Shown in pieces: positions 1-5,696 of a DNA stretch of 5,696 nt (positions within the stretch are counted from its first letter, which is position 1; each line of letters opens with the position of its first letter). The translations under genes and the position numbers were made by a program. The notes beneath the pieces are model-generated. The model made no database searches. It saw only the letters and a list, made by a program, of their open reading frames with translations, and was not told the origin of the DNA. The DNA is from Arenicellales bacterium (lineage in GTDB: Bacteria > Pseudomonadota > Gammaproteobacteria > BMS3Bbin11): the NCBI GenBank assembly GCA_029287965.1, contig JARFQC010000160.1, positions 1-5,696 on the forward strand, given 5' to 3'.

Positions 1-536
1 GTACCGGATGTCGGCGGAGGACCGAGCACCTCGATCTTGATGGCCGGCAGGCTGGCGTTGACGTCTTTCCAGGTTTTATTCGGGTTGGCAATCAGCTTGC
101 CGTCGGGGCCGGGAACGTCCTTGGCCAGGGCCATGTAGAGGTCTTTACGGGTCAACGCAAGCTGAGCCGCCTTCTTGGAGTTAGCGATGGCGATGCCGTC
201 GTAACCAACCAGTACTTCGACGATGTCGGTAACGCCATTGCCCTGGCACTGGTCGTACTCGCTCTTCTTGATGCGGCGGGAGGCATTGGTGATGTCAGGG
301 GTGTTGGCACCGACACCTTTACAGAACAGCTTGAGGCCGCCGCCGGAACCGGTCGATTCGATTTTCGGGGTCTTGAAACTGCTGGAACGACCGAAGCGCT
401 CGGCTACGACTGTCGCAAAGGGGTACACGGTAGAAGAACCGACGATGCTCACGGTATCGCGGCCTGCTGCATGGGCAGCACTGAAGCTGCTGAGGGCTGC
501 CGCAACGGCGATAGCACTAACGAGTTGCTTTTTCAC
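1..536 (-). CDS. pstS: PstS-type periplasmic phosphate-binding protein (N-terminal part, 3' end off the window)
   Basis: Substrate-binding component of a high-affinity phosphate ABC transporter (PstSCAB). It would capture phosphate in the periplasm. 178 complete codons are visible and the C-terminal half lies beyond the left edge; the family is usually about 330-350 residues. The protein starts with a signal peptide: two lysines at residues 2-3, a hydrophobic stretch at 5-21 and a likely signal peptidase I site AHA|A after residue 23. PstS-type motifs follow: IVGSSTVYPF (31-40), the phosphate-loop-like STGSGGG (61-67), NASRRIK (84-90), GYDGIAIAN (111-119) and GPPPTSG (172-178). Cys72 and Cys97 could form a disulfide. 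GTG is chosen as start because it directly precedes the signal peptide and has a good ribosome site 8 nt upstream; no ATG is available there. A Pho box lies upstream, so induction by phosphate starvation through PhoB is expected. The pstC/pstA/pstB partners would be further left and are not seen. The family assignment is strong; phosphate rather than another oxyanion is supported by the Pho box. Confidence 0.93.
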   Translation of the reverse strand, partial: MKKQLVSAIAVAAALSSFSAAHAAGRDTVSIVGSSTVYPFATVVAERFGRSSSFKTPKIESTGSGGGLKLFCKGVGANTPDITNASRRIKKSEYDQCQGNGVTDIVEVLVGYDGIAIANSKKAAQLALTRKDLYMALAKDVPGPDGKLIANPNKTWKDVNASLPAIKIEVLGPPPTSG

Positions 537-544
537 GTTGATAA

Positions 545-550
545 CTCCGT
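545..550 (-). promoter_or_regulatory. Ribosome binding site of pstS
   Basis: On the minus strand ACGGAG precedes the GTG codon at 536 by 8 nt. It is the feature that decides the GTG start, because the frame has no ATG near the signal peptide. Confidence 0.75.
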
Positions 551-611
551 TGAAAATTATTGGGATTGAAAATTGAGAATTACGGGAGAACTCCCTGAAC
601 TGCTCTCCGGA

Positions 612-617
612 ATAGTA
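612..617 (-). promoter_or_regulatory. -10 element of the PhoB-dependent pstS promoter
   Basis: TACTAT on the minus strand matches TATAAT at 4 of 6 positions. It lies exactly 10 nt downstream of the Pho box. That is the spacing known for PhoB-activated promoters, where the box replaces the -35 element. The implied transcript starts near 605, giving a leader of roughly 70 nt before the GTG codon. Confidence 0.65.
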
Positions 618-627
618 AGGAGCTATT

Positions 628-645
628 GTGACAGGATGATGACAT
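628..645 (-). promoter_or_regulatory. Pho box (PhoB binding site) upstream of pstS
   Basis: The minus strand reads ATGTCATCATCCTGTCAC. Against the E. coli consensus CTGTCATAAATCTGTCAC it matches 14 of 18 positions. Both TGTCA half-repeats are intact and correctly 11 bp apart. It sits in the 142-nt gap between the stress-protein stop codon and the pstS start, in the orientation that reads into pstS. PhoB control of pstS is established in enterobacteria and pseudomonads; here it is inferred from this site and from the matching -10. Confidence 0.85.
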
Positions 646-678
646 CACAATTATCCATAAAAATAAGCAACTTGGCTT

Positions 679-1611
679 TTATACTGGTTCATCTTTCTTC
701 TCACGTACAGCCCATACGCTGCATCGGGCATAGCGCGCCATGCGATGGGTCACCGACCCCATCAGGAAGCGCTTGAACGCGGTTTTTCGCTTGCAGCCGA
801 CCACGATCATATCGCTGCCGGCCTCTTCCGCCGCCGTCAGCAGCTCGTTGGACACGCTGTTTCCTTCAAGCAGGTGCGTCTTCACGTTCGGTGTCGCCCA
901 CTTCAGCGCCCTCACTGCATCGTCCAGGCCATCCTGCATGACCTGCTTCTTCTGCAGCCAGATGTCGTTGATATGCTGGCGTATATCCTGGCGGTAGGCG
1001 GTCACCAGCGGCATGACACTGACGACACTGATTTCAGAGCCCTCCTCGAGAGGAATATCTGCGCACAATTCAAGCGCTTTGTCCGATGCTTCGGAATGGT
1101 CGTAGGCAAGCAGGATACGCATTGCTGCATTCGTCCCGGCTTCGACGGGCTGCATGGTACCCGGCTCAGGTTCTTTCACAATCAGCACCGAGCACTCGGC
1201 GTATTCAAGCACCTGGTCCGACACGCTGCCGAGCAGGAATCGCCTGATGCCGCCAGTGCCGTGTGAACCGAGCACGATCAGGTCGGCGTTTGTTTCTTCA
1301 GCAACGGCGAGGATTTCCTCTACCGGATCACCACTGCCGACCCGCGTGCTTCCGGACCAGCCGTCTTCACGCAAACGATCGCCCACACGATCGACCAGCG
1401 CAGCAGCGTCATCACGCAGCACCTTGTTAGCGCTCTCCAGTGCGTGGTTCTGTTCCTCGTCGAGGCTTTCCAGCTCCGGCTGTATCATCGGAATCGCATC
1501 TACCACGGTGAGCACCGTCATGGTCGTCTCACGGGTAAACGGAAACCGAAGGATAAAATTAAGCGCCGCTTCGGCGTGGGAAGAACCATCTGTTGCGAAC
1601 AAAATATTCAT
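679..1611 (-). CDS. Tandem-domain universal stress protein (UspA superfamily)
   Basis: A 310-residue cytoplasmic protein made of two UspA folds, roughly residues 1-147 and 163-304. The family binds ATP or other nucleotides and is linked to survival under starvation, redox or low-oxygen stress; the molecular action is usually unknown. Domain 1 begins MNILFATDGS and has a complete G-2X-G-9X-G-S nucleotide motif (Gly115, Gly118, Gly128, Ser129). Domain 2 begins MRILLAYDHS but its motif is degenerate: Gly272 and Gly285-Ser286 are present, while Arg275 replaces the middle glycine. Only the first half is therefore a confident nucleotide binder. The start is supported by AAGGAAG 6 nt upstream, and the gene ends in TAA. 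It lies 37 nt after the antiporter gene on the same strand with no terminator between them, so the two are probably one operon. Such proteins often neighbour transporters and may regulate them, but that link is inference here. Confidence 0.93.
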   Translation of the reverse strand: MNILFATDGSSHAEAALNFILRFPFTRETTMTVLTVVDAIPMIQPELESLDEEQNHALESANKVLRDDAAALVDRVGDRLREDGWSGSTRVGSGDPVEEILAVAEETNADLIVLGSHGTGGIRRFLLGSVSDQVLEYAECSVLIVKEPEPGTMQPVEAGTNAAMRILLAYDHSEASDKALELCADIPLEEGSEISVVSVMPLVTAYRQDIRQHINDIWLQKKQVMQDGLDDAVRALKWATPNVKTHLLEGNSVSNELLTAAEEAGSDMIVVGCKRKTAFKRFLMGSVTHRMARYARCSVWAVREKKDEPV

Positions 1612-1617
1612 AGCAGG

Positions 1618-1624
1618 CTTCCTT
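1618..1624 (-). promoter_or_regulatory. Ribosome binding site of the universal stress protein gene
   Basis: AAGGAAG on the minus strand ends 6 nt before the ATG at 1611. It fixes that start and lies in the short gap after the antiporter stop codon, as expected inside an operon. Confidence 0.75.
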
Positions 1625-1648
1625 TTGTTCCGGGGTATCTGTTGTTCG

Positions 1649-2707
1649 TCAATGCGCGGCCCCGATATTCAGCGCGTACTGCAGCACGACATAGGTGATA
1701 TAGACACCCAGCAGCCATGCACCCTGCCAGCGATGGAATACCCCTTCCCTGTTCATCGAGATGAACACGCGGAACGAGAACAGGATGATGAGCATGGCCG
1801 GGAAGTGGAAATAAAAGAAGTTCGGCGGGATCGCCAGCGGTACCGCCGCTGCAGCGGCACCGATCACGAACAGGACATTCAACACGTCGGCACCGACGAT
1901 GTTGCCCACGGTTATTTCCGGGTGGCCCTTGCGTATTGCGGCAATTGCGGTCATCAATTCCGGCAGCGAGGTACCGAAGGCGACCATGGTCGCGGCGATG
2001 ACGTCATCGGGGACCCCGAAGCGCATGGCTATCTCGGACGCACTCGGCACCAGGATACGCGCGCCGATGATGACCATGACCAGTCCGCCAATGACGAGGG
2101 TCCAGCTTTTACTCAGGCTCATCAGCTCGTGTTCGGAGACCTCTTCCTCGACGGACAGGTCGCTGCCCTGCTTGGCCCACAGATAGGTGACATAGAGATA
2201 TGCCGCCAACAGGCCGAGAAACATGAAGCCGACCCAGCGCTGCAGCATGGGTTCTCCATCGGTAGTCACCAGGGCAATGACAGCGATAATGACCAGCAGG
2301 ACGGCCGAGCCCACCTGGACCCAGCCGGTGCGATTGAGAATGAAACGGTTGACGGGTACAGCGGCCAGTAAACAGGTCAGGCCGAAGATCAGGCCTGTGT
2401 CGGCAATGATCGAGCCGACGCCGTTGCCCAGTGCCAGACCGGGGTTGCCCATGTAGGCCGCCATGACCGAGACGAAAGCCTCAGGCAGCGTCGTGCCAAG
2501 CGAAACCACCGTTGCACCGATAACGATCTTCGGCAGACCGGTGCGCTCGGCCAGGTCGACGACACCGTCGATCATCCAGTCCGCACCCTTGGACAACAGC
2601 GCGATACAGGCCACGATGATGACCAGCAGCACCATGGTCGTCTGTCCCGCTACGGCGCTCTGTAATAACGCTTCGTCACCTATCCACTGAAGTATGGAGT
2701 TATCCAT
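1649..2707 (-). CDS. CaCA-family sodium/calcium antiporter (YrbG-like)
   Basis: A 352-residue inner-membrane exchanger of the calcium/cation antiporter family. It would export Ca2+ (or another cation) in exchange for Na+ or H+. About ten hydrophobic segments are visible, arranged as two inverted halves joined by a short acidic cytosolic loop (about 180-200). Each half has the diagnostic alpha-repeat: GTTLPE (71-76) with GNGVGS (94-99), and GTSLPE (245-250) with GNIVGAD (268-274). Glu76 and Glu250 match the ion-binding glutamates Glu54 and Glu213 of NCX_Mj. By spacing, Asp103 and Asn277 match Asn81 and Asp240, so the Asp/Asn order is reversed. Ala273 stands where NCX_Mj has a coordinating serine. 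The length is normal for prokaryotic members. No convincing Shine-Dalgarno precedes the ATG; Met25 is an alternative start, but translation from Met1 gives a plausible short N-terminal tail. It is the first gene of a probable two-gene operon with the stress protein, and is divergent from a Ca2+-type ATPase. Family is firm; the exact ions are inferred. Confidence 0.92.
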   Translation of the reverse strand: MDNSILQWIGDEALLQSAVAGQTTMVLLVIIVACIALLSKGADWMIDGVVDLAERTGLPKIVIGATVVSLGTTLPEAFVSVMAAYMGNPGLALGNGVGSIIADTGLIFGLTCLLAAVPVNRFILNRTGWVQVGSAVLLVIIAVIALVTTDGEPMLQRWVGFMFLGLLAAYLYVTYLWAKQGSDLSVEEEVSEHELMSLSKSWTLVIGGLVMVIIGARILVPSASEIAMRFGVPDDVIAATMVAFGTSLPELMTAIAAIRKGHPEITVGNIVGADVLNVLFVIGAAAAAVPLAIPPNFFYFHFPAMLIILFSFRVFISMNREGVFHRWQGAWLLGVYITYVVLQYALNIGAAH

Positions 2708-2739
2708 GGTCGTGCTGCTCTGCTTGATCTATTTTTAAT

Positions 2740-2767
2740 CGGTTAACCGGTTATGCCGCAAACCGGT
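2740..2767. repeat. Overlapping AACCGGTT palindromes, candidate operator
   Basis: Two perfect 10-bp palindromes overlap: CGGTTAACCG (2740-2749) and TAACCGGTTA (2744-2753). A further copy of AACCGGT follows at 2761-2767, in phase 16 bp after the copy at 2745-2751. The cluster lies 33-60 bp upstream of the antiporter start, where a repressor or activator of that gene could bind. I do not recognise the cognate regulator; an operator role is inference. Confidence 0.4.
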
Positions 2768-2772
2768 ATAAA
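2743..2772 (+). promoter_or_regulatory. Possible sigma70-type promoter reading toward the ATPase gene
   Basis: TTAACC (2743-2748, 4 of 6 matches to TTGACA) and TATAAA (2767-2772, 5 of 6 to TATAAT) are separated by 18 bp. If used, transcription would start near 2779, inside the hairpin described separately, and leave a leader of about 160 nt. The AACCGGTT palindromes overlap both hexamers, which would suit repression. This is a weak pattern match; the FNR-linked -10 nearer the gene is the better candidate. Confidence 0.25.
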
Positions 2773-2773
2773 G

Positions 2774-2796
2774 TAGCAGCCCTATCCTGGCTGCTA
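2774..2796. repeat. Perfect 8-bp inverted repeat in the divergent control region
   Basis: TAGCAGCC (2774-2781) and GGCTGCTA (2789-2796) are exact reverse complements around a 7-nt loop. No T-run follows on either strand, so it does not look like an intrinsic terminator. It could be a dyad operator or a hairpin in the antiporter leader transcript. Confidence 0.4.
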
Positions 2797-2859
2797 TGCA
2801 TCCAAGCCCTTTGGAAAGACGAGTAATGTAAAGGTTCTATCAATATTTCGCTAACTGCT

Positions 2860-2873
2860 TTGATGCAAATCAA
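2860..2873. promoter_or_regulatory. FNR/Anr-type binding site
   Basis: TTGATGCAAATCAA is a perfect match to the FNR/Anr consensus TTGAT-N4-ATCAA. Its centre (2866.5) is about 42 bp upstream of the start point predicted from the -10 at 2897-2902. This is the class II activator position established for FNR (near -41.5). No -35 hexamer is evident at the expected place, as is usual for such activator-dependent promoters. Anaerobic or low-oxygen activation of the ATPase is therefore predicted. Being palindromic, the site could also serve the divergent antiporter gene. Confidence 0.75.
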
Positions 2874-2896
2874 TAAAACGATAGGCTCTACAGGCA

Positions 2897-2902
2897 TAGA
2901 AT
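2897..2902 (+). promoter_or_regulatory. -10 element of the probable FNR-dependent ATPase promoter
   Basis: TAGAAT matches TATAAT at 5 of 6 positions. The implied start point at about 2908-2909 gives a leader of about 30 nt before the ATG and places the FNR box near -42. Confidence 0.55.
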
Positions 2903-2938
2903 GAGGTCTATAAAAAACCCGCGGGCAACTGGATCATA

Positions 2939-5696
2939 ATGTCTTCGAACGGCTTGCCAAATACTGAATATGTGAAACCGGTTCATGCCCGTGTCGCCGG
3001 TCGTACCCGCTTTGAAGTCGCCGGGCTGTATCGCTCCCCTCGCATCCGGCAGCGGCTGGAAAAAGCCCTGGAATCATACGACGGTGTACATGGCTGCACG
3101 GCCAACACCCTGACCGGTCGGCTGCTGGTCGTCTACGATCCCGCCCTCGATCTGGATACGATTATCGAGTTGATCGCAGCGCAGCTCGACGGCGCGAACC
3201 GTTTGCGCACAAAGACGAAACGCGAAGCGAAACTGTCTGTCGGCACCTCACAGTTGAAACAGGCATACAGCATGGCAAGCGGCCTGTTGGGGAGCATTCC
3301 ATCGCTATTCAGTTCAGTACCTTCGTTTTCCCTGTTCAACAACAAACCCGCTGCAACCGTCACCAATCCGGATATTGAGGAACAGGCACGCGATGCCTGG
3401 CACCGGCTCGGTCTCGACGACCTGCTCGGTAAGCTGGAAACCGCCCGCCGCACGGGGCTCGATGACGAGGAAGCGGCGCAACGCCTGCAACGCTACGGGC
3501 CGAACAGCCTGGTTGCCAGCGCGGGTCGTTCCGACCTCGCCATCCTGGTCGACCAGTTCAACTCCGCGCCCGTGTTCATGCTGGCAGGTTCAGCAGTGAT
3601 CGCCATCGTCACCGGCGGCTTCGTCGATGCTGCGGTCATACTAGGTGTCGTAATTATCAACGCGGCGATCGGCTTCGTCACCGAGCGCCAGGCCGAAAAA
3701 ACCATCAGTTCGCTGTCGGACAGCGGCGTGCGAACCGTGCGTGTCCTGCGCAGCGGCGCTGAAACCGACATCGATGTCGAAGACATCGTGCCCGGCGATG
3801 TCCTGGTGTTCTCACCAGGCACCTATGTCGCTGCTGACGCACGCATCCTCAGCGCCCACCGGCTCAGTGTAGACGAATCGGCGCTGACCGGTGAAAGCCT
3901 GCCGGTCAACAAGGATCACAGCTTTGTCGCGGATGAAAAAACTGCCCTCGGCGACCGCAGCAACATGGCTTACATGGGCACCCACATCAGTGGCGGCAAC
4001 GGCAAGGCCGTGGTCGTCGCGACGGCAGCAGCGACCGAACTGGGCCAGATCCAGACCATGGTCGGCGAAGCGGAAGCACCCGAGACGCCGATGCAGAAAC
4101 AGCTCGACAAAATGGGGACCACCCTCGCCCTGTTGAGCGGTGCGGTATGCGCCGGCGTTTTCGGCGTGGGCATCATGCGCGGCTACGCGATGCTGGAGAT
4201 GCTCAAGTCATCCGTGTCGCTGGCGGTTGCCGCGGTACCTGAAGGGCTGCCGGCCGTGGCCACCACGACGCTGGCCATGGGCATTTCCGACATGCGCCAG
4301 CACAACGTCGCGGTACGCCACCTCGATGCCGTCGAAACGCTCGGCTCGGTGCAGGTGTTCTGCATGGACAAGACCGGCACGCTGACCATGAACCGCATGG
4401 CCGTCGTTTCGGTTTACAGCGGTGAACAGACCTATACCCTCAGCGGCGGCCATTTTGTCGTCGATGGCAAGACCGTCAACCCCATCGACAAGCGCGAACT
4501 CAGGGAAATGATGCACATCGTTACGCTGTGCAGCGATACCGAGTTCAACGACATCGAAGGCGAGCACAAGCAGACCGGCTCCGCCACCGAAATGGCACTG
4601 GTCGACATGGCCATGAATGCCGGCCTCGACGCGGAGGCACTGCGTGACGGGCACCCTCGCCTGCGCGGCCGTGACCGCGCCGAGGGACGGCCCTACATGA
4701 CCACCCTGCATCCCTGGAACAGGGGCAAGCACCTGCTGGCCGTCAAGGGCAGTCCGGAAGAAGTGCTGGCCATGTGCGAGCACCAGATCCGCAACGGCAG
4801 GCAGGTGGCGCTGACCGATGCGGCTCGTGAAGAAATCATCAAGGCCAACGAACGCATGGCCGGTGATGCACTGCGCGTGCTGGGCATGGCCTTCCGCGAA
4901 CTGGACGAGGCAGCAATGCCGCGTAAGACCGGGCAACTGGTCTGGCTCGGTCTGGCAGGCATGGCCGACCCGATGCGCGAAGGTATGGAGGTACTGATCG
5001 CACAGTTCCACGAAGCCGGCATCGAAACGGTCATGATCACCGGCGACCAGGCTGCCACCGCGCAGGCGATAGGCAAACAGCTGGGCCTCAGTGGTGACAA
5101 GCCGCTGCAGGTACTCGAATCGAGCAAGCTGGACGAGGTCGAACCGGAACTGCTGGCTGGCCTGGTCAAAAACGTTCACGTATTCGCCCGTGTCAGCCCG
5201 GCGCACAAGCTGCGCATCGTACAGGCGCTGCAGGAGAGTGGCCGGGTCGTAGCCATGACCGGTGACGGCATCAACGACGGCCCTGCCCTTAAGGCGGCCG
5301 ACATCGGCGTCGCCATGGGCGAAAGCGGCACCAATGTCGCACGCGATGTCTCCGACGTGGTGCTGGAGGACGACAACCTGCACACCATGGCCATTGCAGT
5401 CAGGCAGGGTCGCACGATCTACAACAACATCCGCAAGATGATCCACTTCATGGTCTCGACCAACCTGACCGAGATCGAGGTCATGCTGCTCGGCATCGCC
5501 GCCGGCATGGGTCAGCCGATGAACACCAGGCAGCAGCTGGGGATCAACCTGGTCACCGATATCTACCCCGGCCGGGCCCTGTCCATGGAACCGGCCGAGC
5601 AAGACATCACGGTGCGCCCGCCGCGCGAGAGTGAGGACGTCATCATTGGCGGCAAAGCCCTGAAGAAGATGACCATCGAATCCGGCGTCATCGGCG
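2939..5696 (+). CDS. HMA_2-like domain fused to a P2-type (SERCA-like) cation ATPase, probable Ca2+ pump (C-terminus off the window)
   Basis: Inner-membrane ATP-driven cation pump. 919 complete codons are open to the right edge; membrane segments 7-10 would lie beyond. Domains in order: an HMA_2-like fold (about 11-85: GRTRFEVAGL, then DGVHGC and YDP) without a CxxC metal site; a Ser/Phe-rich linker (98-145); a cation-ATPase N-terminal domain (154-192); membrane segments 1-2 (about 211-247); actuator TGES (317-320); segment 4 PEGLPA (434-439); phosphorylation site DKTGTLT with Asp477; nucleotide-binding KGSPEE (603-608); TGD (701-703); hinge GDGINDGPAL (775-784, Gly781 where Ala is usual); segment 5 STNLTE (840-845); segment 6 NLVTD (870-874). 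Ca2+ ligands of SERCA are matched by Glu435, Asn842, Glu845, Asn870, Thr873 and Asp874, so Ca2+ (possibly Mn2+) is the likeliest cargo. The ATG has only a weak GGA 5 nt upstream, but no earlier in-frame start is usable and the HMA-like domain begins close behind it. Divergent from the antiporter; predicted FNR control. Confidence 0.93.
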   Translation, partial: MSSNGLPNTEYVKPVHARVAGRTRFEVAGLYRSPRIRQRLEKALESYDGVHGCTANTLTGRLLVVYDPALDLDTIIELIAAQLDGANRLRTKTKREAKLSVGTSQLKQAYSMASGLLGSIPSLFSSVPSFSLFNNKPAATVTNPDIEEQARDAWHRLGLDDLLGKLETARRTGLDDEEAAQRLQRYGPNSLVASAGRSDLAILVDQFNSAPVFMLAGSAVIAIVTGGFVDAAVILGVVIINAAIGFVTERQAEKTISSLSDSGVRTVRVLRSGAETDIDVEDIVPGDVLVFSPGTYVAADARILSAHRLSVDESALTGESLPVNKDHSFVADEKTALGDRSNMAYMGTHISGGNGKAVVVATAAATELGQIQTMVGEAEAPETPMQKQLDKMGTTLALLSGAVCAGVFGVGIMRGYAMLEMLKSSVSLAVAAVPEGLPAVATTTLAMGISDMRQHNVAVRHLDAVETLGSVQVFCMDKTGTLTMNRMAVVSVYSGEQTYTLSGGHFVVDGKTVNPIDKRELREMMHIVTLCSDTEFNDIEGEHKQTGSATEMALVDMAMNAGLDAEALRDGHPRLRGRDRAEGRPYMTTLHPWNRGKHLLAVKGSPEEVLAMCEHQIRNGRQVALTDAAREEIIKANERMAGDALRVLGMAFRELDEAAMPRKTGQLVWLGLAGMADPMREGMEVLIAQFHEAGIETVMITGDQAATAQAIGKQLGLSGDKPLQVLESSKLDEVEPELLAGLVKNVHVFARVSPAHKLRIVQALQESGRVVAMTGDGINDGPALKAADIGVAMGESGTNVARDVSDVVLEDDNLHTMAIAVRQGRTIYNNIRKMIHFMVSTNLTEIEVMLLGIAAGMGQPMNTRQQLGINLVTDIYPGRALSMEPAEQDITVRPPRESEDVIIGGKALKKMTIESGVIG

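Noticed and set aside
659..678. Possible intrinsic terminator after the stress-protein gene (AAGC-loop-GCTT then five T on the minus strand)
   Set aside because: The stem is only 4 bp and the T-run is short, and it sits just before the Pho box. Too weak to call.
1154..2371. 405-codon open frame on the plus strand
   Set aside because: It crosses both the stress-protein and antiporter genes in antisense, has no domain, and is rich in His, Asp, Gln and Arg; it is a shadow.
2796..2831. 11-codon open frame (MHPSPLERRVM) in the divergent region
   Set aside because: No ribosome site and no recognisable content; its ATG arises from the end of the inverted repeat.
2909..2926. CCCGCGGG next to a T-run (minus strand), resembling a terminator
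   Set aside because: The palindrome has no room for a loop, leaving at most two base pairs in a real hairpin, and it falls between promoter and start codon of the ATPase.
2901..2939. 12-codon leader peptide (MRSIKNPRATGS) whose TAA overlaps the ATPase ATG
   Set aside because: The TAATG overlap is attractive, but there is no ribosome site before it, and the predicted transcript start (about 2908) lies after its ATG. Probably chance.
4208..5602. 464-codon open frame on the minus strand
   Set aside because: It lies wholly antisense to the P-type ATPase, whose motifs are intact throughout. Its His/Gln/Asp-rich composition has no recognisable domain, as expected of an antisense shadow in GC-rich DNA.

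Overview
The window looks like a chromosomal segment from a moderately GC-rich proteobacterium, most likely a gammaproteobacterium. It carries a near-consensus E. coli-type Pho box in front of a PstS-type gene and a perfect FNR/Anr box in front of a cation ATPase. The proteins are of ordinary proteobacterial type. The taxonomic call is inference only; there is no RNA gene or other marker. I see no insertion sequence, CRISPR array, tRNA or rRNA.

Layout: (1) Positions 1-536, minus strand: the N-terminal half of a periplasmic phosphate-binding protein (PstS) that runs off the left edge. It starts at GTG and has its own PhoB-type promoter (Pho box 628-645, -10 at 612-617). (2) Positions 679-1611, minus strand: a tandem-domain universal stress protein. 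(3) Positions 1649-2707, minus strand: a CaCA-family sodium/calcium antiporter, 37 nt upstream of the stress-protein gene and probably co-transcribed with it. (4) Positions 2708-2938: a divergent control region with overlapping AACCGGTT palindromes, an 8-bp-stem hairpin, a perfect TTGAT-N4-ATCAA box and a well-placed -10. (5) Positions 2939-5696, plus strand: a large P-type ATPase that is open to the right edge (919 complete codons seen). It has an N-terminal HMA_2-like domain lacking CxxC, joined to a P2-type (SERCA-like) core.

How the genes fit together: the ATPase keeps all six SERCA calcium-ligand positions visible in the window (Glu435, Asn842, Glu845, Asn870, Thr873, Asp874). Its divergent neighbour is a Na+/Ca2+-type exchanger. 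The simplest reading is a cation (probably Ca2+) export module made of one ATP-driven pump and one gradient-driven antiporter, accompanied by a nucleotide-binding stress protein. The FNR box suggests that at least the ATPase arm is switched on at low oxygen. The pstS gene downstream of the stress protein is probably a separate phosphate-starvation unit. The individual families are all known. The possible novelty is the combination and its predicted oxygen control, not a new protein class.
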